64,000 nucleotides of DNA, taken from the NCBI GenBank assembly GCA_905182405.1, contig CAJJBQ010000001.1, forward strand, positions 1,922,001-1,986,000. Reading direction: 5' to 3'. The position numbers and the translations under genes were made by a program. Positions 8,369 to 18,964 of this stretch are shown here, in pieces. Every line of letters begins with the position of its first letter. Position 1 is the stretch's first letter. The notes beneath the pieces were generated by a model. That model worked only from the letters and a program-made list of their open reading frames with translations, was not told the origin of the DNA and made no database searches. The stretch is from Akkermansiaceae bacterium. GTDB taxonomy: Bacteria > Verrucomicrobiota > Verrucomicrobiia > Verrucomicrobiales > Akkermansiaceae.

Positions 8369-9639
8369 ATCTCTTTCTCAAAGGTGGCGAAGTCGCCAGC
8401 GAAAATACAGCTCCCGTGCGTGCCGACGTCTGGATCGAAAATGGCAGAATCAAAGCCGTCGGAGCCGACCTTGCCGAGCCCGAAGGCGCGCGCGTGGTCG
8501 ACGTTTCCGGGAAAATTGTGATGCCGGGGATGTTCGACGCCCACGTTCATTTTCGTGAGCCCGGCGGGGAACAAAAGGAAACGATTCTCGATGGCAGTGA
8601 AGCGGCAATCAATGGTGGTATCACCGGCGTCGTTATGATGCCGAACACTTCTCCCTCGATTGATTCGGCGACGGTGGTGAAACGCGTTCTTGATGCGGCG
8701 AAAGAGTGTCGTATTCCCGTGCTCACTTCGGGCTGTATTACAGTAGGTCGCGAAGGTCATGAAATGGCGGGGATCGATGGGATGAAAAAAGCAGGCGTGC
8801 TCATGCTCACTGACGACGGCGATGCCGTCCCTGATGCTGCTTTGTTAAAACGCGCCATGGAATACGGTAGCGAGTTTGGCATGTTTTTTGCGAGTCATTG
8901 CGAAGAGCCGCAACTCGCTGGACCTCGTGCACTCAACGAGGGCGCCGTGAGCTATCGCCTCGGCATCGAAGGAACCCCTGCCTTGGCTGAGGAGGTTTCC
9001 ATGTCCCGTGATCTCGCGCTTGCTCACGCCACTGGTGCGACTTTACACATTCAACACGTCAGCACCGCGATCGGTATGGAGCAGATCAAATGGTGGCGCG
9101 ATGAGCGCGGCGCAAAGGTCTCTGGCGAAGTTTCTCCACACCACCTCATGTTCACCGATGAGGACATCGGTGACTACGATACGCACTACAAAATGAATCC
9201 TCCGTTGCGGACAGCCGAGGACAATATCGCACTTCTTGAGGGGCTTAAAAATGGTGCGTTTAGAATCATCGCGACCGACCATGCTCCGCACACCGAGTTT
9301 GAAAAATCACGAGCCTTCGAAGATGCGCCCAATGGCATCAGCGGACTCGATACCGCTTTGGTATCACTCTTCGACCGCTTTATTGATAAAGGGGAATTCG
9401 GCTGGGATCTCATCGTGAAACGCTACTCTGCCGAGCCACGTCGAATGATGGAGTTAGAAGCTGCGGAAGTAGCCGAAGGAAAAAGCGTTGATTTGATCGT
9501 CTTCGATCCCAATGGAGAAACGACCTTCACAAAAGAGTTCATGAAATCCAAGAGCTCCAACACGCCATTCCTAAACAAGACCCTCAAAGGTTCTGTTGAC
9601 ATGGTTATGCTCCGCGACGAGGTGCTGCTTGAGCGTTAG
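8365..9639 (+). CDS. pyrC: dihydroorotase (type I)
   Basis: 424 residues, the size of type I dihydroorotases that pair with PyrB in operons. The metal motif D58-AHVHF with H60 and H62 is intact, MMPNTSP follows, and the catalytic ATDHAPH lies near residue 302. It cyclises carbamoyl aspartate to dihydroorotate. It is the last gene of pyrR-pyrB-pyrC, and its start overlaps the end of pyrB. Convergent with the VIT-family gene, with nine bases between stops. Confidence 0.95.
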   Translation: MNLFLKGGEVASENTAPVRADVWIENGRIKAVGADLAEPEGARVVDVSGKIVMPGMFDAHVHFREPGGEQKETILDGSEAAINGGITGVVMMPNTSPSIDSATVVKRVLDAAKECRIPVLTSGCITVGREGHEMAGIDGMKKAGVLMLTDDGDAVPDAALLKRAMEYGSEFGMFFASHCEEPQLAGPRALNEGAVSYRLGIEGTPALAEEVSMSRDLALAHATGATLHIQHVSTAIGMEQIKWWRDERGAKVSGEVSPHHLMFTDEDIGDYDTHYKMNPPLRTAEDNIALLEGLKNGAFRIIATDHAPHTEFEKSRAFEDAPNGISGLDTALVSLFDRFIDKGEFGWDLIVKRYSAEPRRMMELEAAEVAEGKSVDLIVFDPNGETTFTKEFMKSKSSNTPFLNKTLKGSVDMVMLRDEVLLER

Positions 9640-9648
9640 TTAAGTAGG

Positions 9649-10338
9649 CTAAAGATTAACACCAAATAGACTTCCTACAGCGGCCGTAACGATCATCGCG
9701 AGCGTGCCCCAGAGGCACACTCGGGTCGCGCCTCGAATGACGGAGGCGCCTCCGGCTTTGGCGGCTGCTCCTCCGAGGATGCCGAGAAGCACGATGGCTA
9801 CGATCGGGATGAGCCAGAGAAAGGTAGAGAGAGGGGCGAAGACCGAGATGAGGACTGGAATGGCAGCCCCAAACGCGAACATGCCGGCGGATGCGAAGGC
9901 GGCTTGGAGGGGCTGGGCGCTGAGTGCAGTGGAGATTCCGATTTCGTCACGGGCGTGCGCTTCCAGAGCATTGTGCTGGGTCATTTGGCGGGCCACTTCT
10001 TGTGCAAGTGTCTCGTTCAGACCGCGGTTTTGGTAAATTTGGGTGAGTTCGGCGAGTTCTTCTGCGGGATGGTTTTTTAATTCGCGAGCCTCCATTGCGA
10101 GGTCTGCTTCTTCGGTGTCGGATTGCGATTTGACCGAAACGTATTCTCCTGCTGCCATCGAGAGGGCACCGGCCGTGAGTCCAGCGACCCCGGCGAGGAC
10201 GATATTTGCTCGACTCGCCTCAGCTGCGGCCACCCCGACGATGAGACTGGCGGTTGAGACGATACCATCGTTTGCCCCAAGAACCGCAGCACGGAGCCAG
10301 CCTGAGCGATTGATGCGATGAGCTTCTTTATGATGCAT
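9649..10338 (-). CDS. VIT1/CCC1 family Fe2+/Mn2+ transporter
   Basis: About 229 residues from ATG 10338; a TTG at 10377 would add 13 residues of poor quality. The first helix has the family signature RAAVLGANDGIVSTASLIVG, followed by AGALSMAAGEYVSVKSQ. A Glu-rich cytoplasmic helical segment (SDTEEADLAMEARELKNHPAEE split over residues ~75-95) fits the metal-binding domain of VIT proteins, and three more membrane helices follow. The family exports or stores iron and manganese. Divergent from the SulP gene across ~160 bases. Confidence 0.88.
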   Translation of the reverse strand: MHHKEAHRINRSGWLRAAVLGANDGIVSTASLIVGVAAAEASRANIVLAGVAGLTAGALSMAAGEYVSVKSQSDTEEADLAMEARELKNHPAEELAELTQIYQNRGLNETLAQEVARQMTQHNALEAHARDEIGISTALSAQPLQAAFASAGMFAFGAAIPVLISVFAPLSTFLWLIPIVAIVLLGILGGAAAKAGGASVIRGATRVCLWGTLAMIVTAAVGSLFGVNL

Positions 10339-10501
10339 TGATTGGCTGAATAATATCGAGAGAGCTTCAGATCTCAAGAATTCTAAACCGTGAGGGTAGC
10401 AGTGGCTTCAGGTATCTCTTGCAAAAAGTCCGATCAGCTGCCTAAGGCCGCACCTCTCCGGTTTGTAAGACAGCTGGATTTTTTTAGCTCCTCATAAAAC
10501 G

Positions 10502-12124
10502 ATGATCTTCAATTTATTTAAAAAGCAGAACGGTAATTGGAAGGATGACACTCTTTCCGGACTCACAGTGGCGCTGGCCTTGGTTCCTGAGGCGATCGCG
10601 TTTTCCTTTATTGCCGGAGTTGGGCCACTGGTCGGTCTCTGGGCCGCTGTCTTCATGGGCTTGATTACCTCTGCCTTCGGTGGCCGCCCCGGGATGATTT
10701 CCGGATCGACAGGTGCGATTGCAATCGTAGTCGCAATTGTTGTCCGGGTTGGAAACGAGCATGGTAAAGAAATAGGAGTCACTGATCTGGGGATTCAGTA
10801 TCTCTTAGCAGTCATTATGATTGCCGGAATTATTCAGATTCTCTTTGGCTTGGCTCGTCTAGGTCGTTTTATCCGCTTGGTCCCGCACCCGGTGATGATG
10901 GGATTCGTAAATGGTCTCGCGATCGTTATTTTGATTGGTCAGTTCGGTTTCTTTAAAGAGCCCTTGATGGAGGGTGGCGTCGCAGTTCTTGAGAATGGCC
11001 AGAAAGTGATGACTTGGATGGGCACCAACGATATAATGAAAATGGGTGGGTTGGCATTAATAACGATGACGATCATCCATTTTCTTCCGAAGCTCACCAG
11101 TGCAGTGCCTTCGATTTTGGTCGCGATTCTAGTGGTGGGCGGGATCAGTTATTCCGGCCTGATCGATACAAAAACAATCTCTGATGTCCTTTTTGAAGGT
11201 TGGGGCTCTCGCGAACTCTCCGCCAGCTTTCCTGAGCTCTCCTTACCCACTGATATTCCGTGGAAAAGGGAAGGGGTGGCTCTCTTGATCATTGGAACGG
11301 CCTTTTCCGCGGCAATGGTGGGAATCATTGAGTCGCTCATGACTCTTCAGCTGATCGATGACTTGACGGAGACTCGTGGCTCCGGAAATCGTGAATCTCT
11401 CGCACAAGGTGCCGCAAATTTCCTCTCGGGCCTCTTTGGTGGCATGGGTGGTTGCGCCATGATCGGACAGTCTTTGATTAATATTAAGTCCGGTGGTCGC
11501 GGCCGTTGGTCTGGTATTGTCGCAGCGCTCACTTTGGCCATTTTCATTCTGATTGGTGGTCCACTCATCGTTAATATCCCCGTTGCCGCTTTAGTTGGAG
11601 TGATGTTCATGGTGGTGATCGGAACCTTTGAATGGTCGACATTGAAGACCTTCGGGCGAGTTCCACTTTCTGAAATTTTTGTGATCGGGGCTGTTACTCT
11701 AATTACGGTATTCATGCACAATCTCGCTCTAGCTGTTCTGACCGGAGTGATTCTCTCGGCATTGGTCTTTGCTTGGGAAAGCGCGAAGCATGTTCGCCTA
11801 CGTCGCGATGACAGCCAGGAGGGAGTTCGAATCTACAATCTCCAAGGCGTCCTCTACTTTGGGTCTGTTCGTGAATTTGGAGAACGTCTGAATCCTGCCG
11901 CAGACCCCGATGAAGTCATTATTGATTTTAAGGAGGCTCGCGTGGCCGACTTCTCAAGCCTTGAGGCGCTCAATGCCATCACCGAACGCTATAAGATCGC
12001 TGGTAAGAGAATTCGACTGCGCCATCTAAGCCATGCTTGTGCGAAGATGATCGACAGTGCGGATGAGTTGGTGACCGTGGAAGTGGCCGATGATGATCCG
12101 CATTACGAGCCCGCGAACATCTAG
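10502..12124 (+). CDS. SulP-family anion transporter with STAS domain
   Basis: 540 residues. The membrane part begins at residues 14-40 (WKDDTLSGLTVALALVPEAI, a SulP signature) and has 10-14 hydrophobic segments. The C-terminal ~120 residues from about 410 form a STAS domain (GVLYFGSVREFGERL, then DFSSLEALNAI). SulP proteins carry sulfate, bicarbonate or other anions; the exact substrate cannot be read here. No carbonic anhydrase or sulfur-assimilation gene is adjacent. Confidence 0.9.
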   Translation: MIFNLFKKQNGNWKDDTLSGLTVALALVPEAIAFSFIAGVGPLVGLWAAVFMGLITSAFGGRPGMISGSTGAIAIVVAIVVRVGNEHGKEIGVTDLGIQYLLAVIMIAGIIQILFGLARLGRFIRLVPHPVMMGFVNGLAIVILIGQFGFFKEPLMEGGVAVLENGQKVMTWMGTNDIMKMGGLALITMTIIHFLPKLTSAVPSILVAILVVGGISYSGLIDTKTISDVLFEGWGSRELSASFPELSLPTDIPWKREGVALLIIGTAFSAAMVGIIESLMTLQLIDDLTETRGSGNRESLAQGAANFLSGLFGGMGGCAMIGQSLINIKSGGRGRWSGIVAALTLAIFILIGGPLIVNIPVAALVGVMFMVVIGTFEWSTLKTFGRVPLSEIFVIGAVTLITVFMHNLALAVLTGVILSALVFAWESAKHVRLRRDDSQEGVRIYNLQGVLYFGSVREFGERLNPAADPDEVIIDFKEARVADFSSLEALNAITERYKIAGKRIRLRHLSHACAKMIDSADELVTVEVADDDPHYEPANI

Positions 12125-12303
12125 TTCGGAGGAACGAGTGGTTGAGAGCCGCTCTTGCTCCTGCAAGCTCAGGGCGGTTCGAGGCGCTTTTGGCCACGCG
12201 TTAAATATGGCGTCTTATCTTGATTAAGAGCGCAACCGCGAAGGGATACGACGGCTGGAACCGAGACACGGGCTAAGGATAGAAAATGACGGAGATGTTT
12301 TAT

Positions 12304-14139
12304 TTAGCAGGACCTTCCCGCTTCGGTATCGGCTGCTGGATCTTGCTCCTCAGGCTCGATTACTCCTTTGATTTTCTTCCAAACGGCGGTGGCCTCCACG
12401 ATCATCCAGATTTCTAGGAGAAGGGTGGCGAAGCCGATTCCGAAAAGGAGCCAGTTATTCTCACCAGCATAGCTGCGGAGATTGAGCGACATCGCGATCG
12501 CAGGAAGGGCCAGCATGAGGATTGCAGGAATGAGGGTGATGATGATTGGGAGACCGCGTCTACGCAGCCAGATGGTGATGACAAGGAAGGAAAGTCCTGC
12601 GAGAAGCTGATTGATGGCACCGAAGAGAGGCCAGAGGATGGTGCCGCCTTTTCCAGGGGTGCCATCAGCTCCAGGGAGCTGCGCGATGAAGTAGGCCACT
12701 GTGATCGCAAAAAGGGTCGCGGTATAGCGATTGGTGAGCCATTTGAGTGGATTCCAAGCACCGGTATTCTCGTGATTGGCCAAGGTGCCAGCGAGTTCTT
12801 GCACCACGTAGCGCTGGAGGCGGCAGGCTGTATCGAGAGTGGTGGCGGCAAAGGAAGCGACGAAGACGCCCATCAGTGCGACGGCGAAAGCGGCAGGGAT
12901 ACCGAGTGCTTTGAGGAAGTTTGCACTGCCTTCAACAAAGGCTCCAATTTTCTGCACGAGTCCTTTTGCGTCTGACCAAGACGAGTAGCGGGATTGAAAA
13001 GCTTCCTCTCCAAAAAGGATGCCATCAGCGGAGTTCGTGCCCAGTCCCAGTCCCGCGACGCAGGCCAAAATAACAAGCACCGCCAGGAAGCCTTCGGTGA
13101 GCATCCCGCCGTAGCCGATGAATTGCGCATCGGTCTCACACTTCAGCTGTTTGGAAGTAGTTCCCGAGGAAACCAGGCAGTGGAAGCCCGATATCGCTCC
13201 GCAAGCAATGGTGATGAAAAGAAATGGAAACATTGAGGGTGCTCCTTTGGGTGAGGCGACGAAGGCGGGAGCGACAATCTCCAGAGCGACGCGTGGAGCC
13301 TCTGGCGAGGGCGCTGCTCCACCGATCACGGCGGCGACGATCAGGCCGATAACCACGAGGCCCAGAGCGAAGAGGAGCTGCAGGCTGTTGATATAATCAC
13401 GTGGTTGCAAGAGCGTCCATACGGGTAGGACCGAGGCGAAGAAGCAGTAGACCAGAAGAATGGCGCACCAATTCAGGATCGAGATTTCTGACATGTAGGT
13501 GTTGAACTCAGCAAGGAAGCCGACGTTTCCGAAGGCCACTGAGAGCATCATGAGAGCGAGTGCAACGAGTGAGGGGACCAAGATATTTGAACCCTTACGA
13601 TGCAGCGTTAGACCGATCAGCACCGCAAGAGGGATCTGGACGAGGCAGGGGAAGATGGACTGGGGATACTGTTTAAAGACGGCCGCGATCACGAGGCCGA
13701 AGATCGCGAGGACGATGGAGAGCGCGAGGAAAAGGATGGTCAGGAAAAGAACCCGCGTCCGCTTGGTGATAACTCGACCGGCAATGTCTCCGATGGTTTG
13801 CCCTTTGTTACGGAGAGAGACGACAAGTGCGCCCATATCGTGAACGGCACCTATGAGAATTGAACCAAAGACAACCCAGATGAGGGCCGGAACCCAGCCC
13901 CATATGACAGCGAGCGCGGGGCCAACGATGGGTCCTGTGCCGGCGATGGAGGTGAAGTGGTGCCCGAAGATGATCTTTCGGTCACTCGGGACGAAGTCGA
14001 CACCGTCTTCAAGTTCGATGGATGGAACGACGGCGGTGGGGTCCAGTTTGAAGAGCTTGCGAGCGAGCCATTTTCCGTAAGTATGGTAAGCCACGAGGTA
14101 GAGCACAAAAGCTCCAGTAGCGATGAGGAGAGTGCTCAT
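12304..14139 (-). CDS. cstA: carbon starvation protein CstA-like transporter
   Basis: 611 residues from ATG 14139; the frame extends upstream to 14214, but the family starts at [15 protein letters not shown]. Landmarks are [21 protein letters not shown] shortly after the first helix and [15 protein letters not shown] mid-protein. About 16 hydrophobic segments are present. CstA proteins import peptides or pyruvate. The start codon overlaps the coaD stop by four bases (ATGA), so the two are likely co-translated although functionally unrelated. Confidence 0.9.
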   Translation of the reverse strand: MSTLLIATGAFVLYLVAYHTYGKWLARKLFKLDPTAVVPSIELEDGVDFVPSDRKIIFGHHFTSIAGTGPIVGPALAVIWGWVPALIWVVFGSILIGAVHDMGALVVSLRNKGQTIGDIAGRVITKRTRVLFLTILFLALSIVLAIFGLVIAAVFKQYPQSIFPCLVQIPLAVLIGLTLHRKGSNILVPSLVALALMMLSVAFGNVGFLAEFNTYMSEISILNWCAILLVYCFFASVLPVWTLLQPRDYINSLQLLFALGLVVIGLIVAAVIGGAAPSPEAPRVALEIVAPAFVASPKGAPSMFPFLFITIACGAISGFHCLVSSGTTSKQLKCETDAQFIGYGGMLTEGFLAVLVILACVAGLGLGTNSADGILFGEEAFQSRYSSWSDAKGLVQKIGAFVEGSANFLKALGIPAAFAVALMGVFVASFAATTLDTACRLQRYVVQELAGTLANHENTGAWNPLKWLTNRYTATLFAITVAYFIAQLPGADGTPGKGGTILWPLFGAINQLLAGLSFLVITIWLRRRGLPIIITLIPAILMLALPAIAMSLNLRSYAGENNWLLFGIGFATLLLEIWMIVEATAVWKKIKGVIEPEEQDPAADTEAGRSC

Positions 14140-14633
14140 TGGGAGTGAATGTTGCGTGCTTCCAGGGCCGTGAAGACCGCCGGGGGGACATAGCGTCTCA
14201 CCGTCTTTTCCCATCCATCGGGGCCGGTGAGTCCTTTAATCATGCTTGATGAAAGCTCTGCAATGTCCCGAGGGGGCATGAGAAAGATGGTCTGAATCTC
14301 CGGAGCCATATCGGCATTGATATGGCGCATCATCCGCTCGTATTCGTAATCCTGAGGAGATCGGATTCCTCGCAGGATAAACTGAGCATCGACCTCATTG
14401 GCATAATCGACGAGGTAACGGTTATCGAATTTTGTGATGGTTAGTCGTTCGCAGGACGGGATGGACTCACGAAGGAGTTCCAGCCGTTCCTCGGAAGAAA
14501 AGGTATAGTCCTTCCCTGGATTACTGCCGATCGCGACAACCAGTCTGTCAAAAAGCTCCAGTCCTTTCCTGATCATCCAGAGATGACCGTTCGTTGGTGG
14601 ATCGAAGCTCCCGGCATAGACGGCTGTTTGCAT
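14136..14633 (-). CDS. coaD: phosphopantetheine adenylyltransferase
   Basis: 165 residues, exactly the CoaD size. The nucleotidyltransferase signature [14 protein letters not shown] is at the N-terminus, with TNGH as the (T/H)xGH motif, and ISSxxIK appears as LSSSMIKGL near residue 130. It transfers AMP to 4'-phosphopantetheine in coenzyme A synthesis. It sits five bases downstream of the parvulin gene and overlaps cstA, so mfd-parvulin-coaD-cstA may be one leftward unit. Confidence 0.95.
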   Translation of the reverse strand: MQTAVYAGSFDPPTNGHLWMIRKGLELFDRLVVAIGSNPGKDYTFSSEERLELLRESIPSCERLTITKFDNRYLVDYANEVDAQFILRGIRSPQDYEYERMMRHINADMAPEIQTIFLMPPRDIAELSSSMIKGLTGPDGWEKTVRRYVPPAVFTALEARNIHSQ

Positions 14634-14638
14634 GGACT

Positions 14639-15622
14639 CTATTTAATGAATTTTTTTACCGGAACTCGGTCGCGAAGCTTCTTCATCCATGCTTTGAATT
14701 TTTCATTCTTCTTCTTGTTATTGACCTGGGTTTTCATCTTGTTCATGGCCTCAATGAAGGGCTCCGCAGGACCCAGTTTCCGGTTGATGACCTCGAAGAT
14801 AGTGAAACCGCGTTGGTCTTCGAAAGGTCCCATGACTTCGCTTCCCTTGGTTTCGAAAACAAGAAACCCAAACTCTCGGTTCAAGTCGGTCCGAGGGACA
14901 TTCTCCCAAAGGCCACCTTCTTCACTTTTCGAATCCTTCGAATATTCCTTCGCGGTAGCAGAGAAATCTGACCCAGCCTTGAGCTTCTCGACGAGGTCTT
15001 CAGCCAAGGCGAGCTGATTCTCTGGAGTTACGCTGATGTCGTAAGGATCGCCCTTAGAAATGTAGATTTTTCGATAGGTGCCGACATCTTTCGTGCGGTC
15101 TCGATTTGCAATGGCCCAGTCGCTATATTCGGAGCGGAGTTCGGTCTTTGTTGGTGGAGCGGGATCTCCAAACTGCTGACCTTTGATGACGCTCACGAGG
15201 ATCTCTTTCCGTTGCTGCTCTCTGTACTGCTCGTAGGTGAGATTAGTAGCCTTCAGGTAATCGCGGAATTCCTTGCGGTTTCCGGTGTAAACGTTGCGGA
15301 TGGTTTTCTCGATCTCTTCATCTACAACATGGTCAGGAATCGCTTTAATACGGTCCTTGTATTCTGAAAAAATGATGGCTCGGTCGATGAGTTCGTCGAG
15401 GATCTGATTTCGAAGCTTACCGAGGGTTTGCTCGTAAGCGGGTCCACGTCGAGGGGATTCCGCCATGAGGACGGATTGCATGGGAGCCAGTTTGATCATG
15501 ACCTCATTCATCGTAACGAGTTCGCCATTGGCAGTGGCGGCAATTCCATTGACCTTGGTGGCACCGGAAGAGACGCTCATGGCTCCCGCCGCGACGAGAG
15601 AAAGGGTTGCTATAAATCGCAT
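14639..15622 (-). CDS. secreted parvulin-type (SurA/PpiC-like) peptidyl-prolyl isomerase
   Basis: 327 residues with a signal peptide ([20 protein letters not shown]). An N-terminal SurA-like chaperone region spans residues ~25-165, with [17 protein letters not shown] parvulin domain follows at ~185-290, with [16 protein letters not shown] and [15 protein letters not shown]. By analogy with SurA it would act in the periplasm in outer-membrane protein folding. Ten bases separate its start from the mfd stop, on the same strand. Confidence 0.85.
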   Translation of the reverse strand: MRFIATLSLVAAGAMSVSSGATKVNGIAATANGELVTMNEVMIKLAPMQSVLMAESPRRGPAYEQTLGKLRNQILDELIDRAIIFSEYKDRIKAIPDHVVDEEIEKTIRNVYTGNRKEFRDYLKATNLTYEQYREQQRKEILVSVIKGQQFGDPAPPTKTELRSEYSDWAIANRDRTKDVGTYRKIYISKGDPYDISVTPENQLALAEDLVEKLKAGSDFSATAKEYSKDSKSEEGGLWENVPRTDLNREFGFLVFETKGSEVMGPFEDQRGFTIFEVINRKLGPAEPFIEAMNKMKTQVNNKKKNEKFKAWMKKLRDRVPVKKFIK

Positions 15623-15632
15623 TCTTTTTGGG

Positions 15633-18600
15633 TTAGAGGGTTTTTATGAGGTGGACAACTTCGTTGAGCTTAGCCGTCAATTTTGCGGAACTCAAGCGGG
15701 GAAACTTGCCGTCTGCGGGGAGCAAATAGTCGCTATTCCGAATCAACATGAGACGGTCATTTTTAATTTCAACCGATTGCACGCCCTTGGAGGAAGCGAC
15801 GATGCGGATACGATTGACCTCTAAAATCGCCTGAACCGGTGCGGGGGAGCGGCCAAAGCGGTCGCGCCAGTCCTTGGCGAGCTGATTGAGCTCTTTTTCG
15901 GTCTGAGTAGAAGCGAGTTGGCGATAGGCCGCTACACGCATTTCGGGGTCGGGCCCGTAGGTTCTCGGGAAAAAGGCGGGGAGCCTGGTTCCTTTTTCAA
16001 GGTGAGCTGTTTCTGAAAATTCGAGGAAGTCGATTTTGACCGCTGCAGTAGCCCGCAAATTCTTCGTTTTTCCCTGAAGCTGATCAATCGATTGGTGGAG
16101 GAGCTGGCAATAGAGTTCGAAACCCACCGCGGTGATGTGCCCGGATTGCTTCGTGCCGAGGAGGCTGCCCGCGCCGCGGATTTCGAGGTCGCGCATCGCG
16201 ATTTTGAAGCCTGAGCCAAGCTCGGTGTATTGCTTGATCGCGCTCAGCCGCTTTTTGGCGTTTCCGCCAGCGATGAGGTCGCTGGGCAAGAGGAGAAGAG
16301 CATAGGCGCGCCGGCCTGCTCGGCCTACTCGACCGCGAAGCTGATAGAGGTCGGCGAGGCCGAAGCGGTCGGCCCGGTCGATGAGAATGGTGTTTGCATT
16401 CGGGATATCGATGCCGCTTTCGATAATCGTGGTCGCGAGGAGAACATCGGCATTACCAGCGACAAAGGTATGCATCACTTGTTCGAGGTTCTCTTTGTCC
16501 ATCTGGCCGTGGCCAATGACAACCCTGGCTTCGGGGACGAGGTTCTCTATTTTTTCCTTCATATACTCGATCGTGCCGACACGGTTGTGGAGGAAAAAGA
16601 CCTGCCCGCCGCGCGTGAGCTCTCGGCGGATGGCATCTCGAATCAGGCGCTCGTCGTAGGCAACGATCGAGGTTTGCACGGGGAGGCGATTGGGTGGAGG
16701 AGTGTCGATGGTGGACATGTCGCGCGCGCCCATTAAAGAAAGATAAAGCGTGCGGGGAATGGGGGTCGCCGAAAGAGTGAGGACGTCGATGAGGCGGAAG
16801 CGTTCTTTGAGCAGTTCCTTGTGGCGGACTCCGAAGCGCTGTTCTTCATCGACTACGAGTAGGCCGATTTTTTTGTAGGTGATGCCGCTTGAGAGCAGTC
16901 GGTGCGTGCCGATGATAATGTCGACTTTTCCACTTTCCAGTCCTTCTAGGGTTTCGCGAATCTCGGCTGGAGATTGAAGTCGACTCATTACATCGATGCG
17001 GACCGGGTAGTCGCTCATGCGCTCGCGGAAGGTGCGGGCGTGCTGCTCTGCCAGAACGGTAGTCGGCACTAAGATAGCAACCTGTGAACCCCCGGTGACG
17101 GCTTTGAAGGCGGCTCGGATGGCGACTTCGGTTTTGCCAAAGCCGACATCGCCACAGATCAAGCGATCCATCGGGCGAGAAGATTCCATGTCGATCTTTG
17201 CGGCTTCGATCGCTTTGTGTTGATCAGGTGTTTCGGTGTAGGGGAAGGCGCTTTCGAACTCCTGCATCCATTGACCATCGGCTGGGTGGGCGCGGCCCGT
17301 TTTTGAGTCCCTTTCCGCTTGAAGGCGGAGGAGTTGAGCCGCGTAGTCGAGAATGGCAGCCTCTGCTACTTTGCGCGCCTTTTTCCATCTCTTGTCCCCG
17401 AGTTTGTTGAGCTTTGGTGTTCCTCCGCCGATGCCCACGTAACGAGAGACAAGGTGACTCTGGTCGATTGGGACATGCAGTGTTGCGCCATTGTGATACT
17501 CGATTCCCAGTTCTTCGCGGCCGCCTTCTCCATCGATAAGGCCGATGAATTCACCGATGCCATAGTCGGCGTGGACCACAAGAGTGCCTTCGTCGAGTTC
17601 ATGGACTCCGGCAAGGGCGGCCGAGTTGCGTTGCTGGGCTAGCTTTTCTTTTTGGCGCGCACCGGGGAGGTGTTGACGTCCAAATATCTCAAGAGTCGAG
17701 AGAAGAACGAGTTTGAGATGAGGAGCGACGAAGCCTTTCGCAAGACGTCCCTCGATACAGACGAATTCACTTTTCTTGCGGTCGATGACTTCTAAAAAGC
17801 GATGTTGCTCGGCCTTACTGGGAGCGATGAGTCCAATGGTCCACTGGTCGTTTTTCCAGTCGTCGAGTTGTGAGAGGAAAAGGTTCCGACTTGAATCTGC
17901 GAGGACGAAATCTCCCGCTTCAAAGCCCGCTGCGGGTGAGGGGAAGAGGTCGGCGTTCCAGGTATCGTCTGGTGCCTCCGTGACTAAGACGTGTGCGACA
18001 GCATTGTCGTCCTCGTCGACAGAAATGATGAGGTCATTGGGCTGAGCCCAGGATGAGAGGGGCTCGTCTAAGACGGGAGCCTTCGAACCCACGTCAACAC
18101 GCTCGAGTTTTCGTGTAGTGGTCTGGGTTTCGACACTGAATTCGCGGATGGATTCGATTTCATCGCCAAAGAACTCGATTCGAAGAGGACTCGTCTTTTG
18201 GGGAGGATAAAAGTCGAGAATACCACCTCGTTTTGCGAATTGGAGGCGCTGGAAAATTTGTGGCTCTTCTTCGAAGTCTCGTTCTTCGAGCCAAGCGACC
18301 AGCTCTTCGGGAGAAATTTTCTGACCCACTTCCAAAGTGAGCTCACTTTTCGCCAAATCATCGCGAATGGGAGCTGGGGCTTGCCAAGATGCCCGAGAAA
18401 GTAGAACCGGTGCGAGAGGAGATGCGGCGACACGATGAAAAGTTGAAGTGCGCTCGGCTTCACGGTCTGGATCAACGATCTCATTTTCCACCACCATGGC
18501 GGGGTCGGCAAGGCTGAGGGCTGGGCTTTTCCAGAAGGAGAATTCATCCGCAAGTTGGTCGCGTCGGCGTGCGTGGGGAGAAAGAATCCAGATCCGACCT

Positions 18601-18767
18601 TTGGGTTTACTACCCAACAAAGAAGCGATGAGGTAGCCCTGACTTGCCGGGTCGCAGGTCCCCAAAACAAGGGGCAACTCGGCGGACTTCTTGATTCGTG
18701 AGTACAGTCCTTCCCACGTGGGTATGCTCAACCCACGCCAAAGGTCCTTAGGAGAACCGCCGCTCAT
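15633..18767 (-). CDS. mfd: transcription-repair coupling factor
   Basis: 1044 residues, about 100 shorter than the E. coli protein but with all main parts. These are the UvrB-like N-terminal region (FAKRGGILDFYPP), the RNA-polymerase-interacting domain (~380-440, with HADYGIGEF), the helicase P-loop GDVGFGKT near residue 540, DEEQRFGV near 638, and SATPIPRTLYLSLMGARDM. A TRCF C-terminal domain completes it. Mfd removes stalled RNA polymerase and recruits UvrA. Intact, with ATG at 18767. Confidence 0.95.
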   Translation of the reverse strand: MSGGSPKDLWRGLSIPTWEGLYSRIKKSAELPLVLGTCDPASQGYLIASLLGSKPKGRIWILSPHARRRDQLADEFSFWKSPALSLADPAMVVENEIVDPDREAERTSTFHRVAASPLAPVLLSRASWQAPAPIRDDLAKSELTLEVGQKISPEELVAWLEERDFEEEPQIFQRLQFAKRGGILDFYPPQKTSPLRIEFFGDEIESIREFSVETQTTTRKLERVDVGSKAPVLDEPLSSWAQPNDLIISVDEDDNAVAHVLVTEAPDDTWNADLFPSPAAGFEAGDFVLADSSRNLFLSQLDDWKNDQWTIGLIAPSKAEQHRFLEVIDRKKSEFVCIEGRLAKGFVAPHLKLVLLSTLEIFGRQHLPGARQKEKLAQQRNSAALAGVHELDEGTLVVHADYGIGEFIGLIDGEGGREELGIEYHNGATLHVPIDQSHLVSRYVGIGGGTPKLNKLGDKRWKKARKVAEAAILDYAAQLLRLQAERDSKTGRAHPADGQWMQEFESAFPYTETPDQHKAIEAAKIDMESSRPMDRLICGDVGFGKTEVAIRAAFKAVTGGSQVAILVPTTVLAEQHARTFRERMSDYPVRIDVMSRLQSPAEIRETLEGLESGKVDIIIGTHRLLSSGITYKKIGLLVVDEEQRFGVRHKELLKERFRLIDVLTLSATPIPRTLYLSLMGARDMSTIDTPPPNRLPVQTSIVAYDERLIRDAIRRELTRGGQVFFLHNRVGTIEYMKEKIENLVPEARVVIGHGQMDKENLEQVMHTFVAGNADVLLATTIIESGIDIPNANTILIDRADRFGLADLYQLRGRVGRAGRRAYALLLLPSDLIAGGNAKKRLSAIKQYTELGSGFKIAMRDLEIRGAGSLLGTKQSGHITAVGFELYCQLLHQSIDQLQGKTKNLRATAAVKIDFLEFSETAHLEKGTRLPAFFPRTYGPDPEMRVAAYRQLASTQTEKELNQLAKDWRDRFGRSPAPVQAILEVNRIRIVASSKGVQSVEIKNDRLMLIRNSDYLLPADGKFPRLSSAKLTAKLNEVVHLIKTL

Positions 18768-18847
18768 CGGGAAGATCTATAGCATTTCGGAGTTCCTACG
18801 CAAGCTGGGTAGCAAGAGATTGAGACTTATCTTTTTTAGAGTATTTC

Positions 18848-18883
18848 CTCATTGGAGAGCATTTTCTCATTGGAGAGCATTTT
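18848..18883. repeat. tandem duplication of an 18-bp unit in the mfd upstream region
   Basis: The unit CTCATTGGAGAGCATTTT occurs twice head to tail, in the 197-base gap between divergent mfd and the FG-GAP gene. It may have arisen by replication slippage. Its effect on either promoter is unknown. Confidence 0.7.
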
Positions 18884-18964
18884 CAGGGCAGTGTATTTTT
18901 AATGAAACGACAAATACGTGCTGCTGCCATCGTAAGTGAATCAGCTTTCGACTACTTTCTTTAG

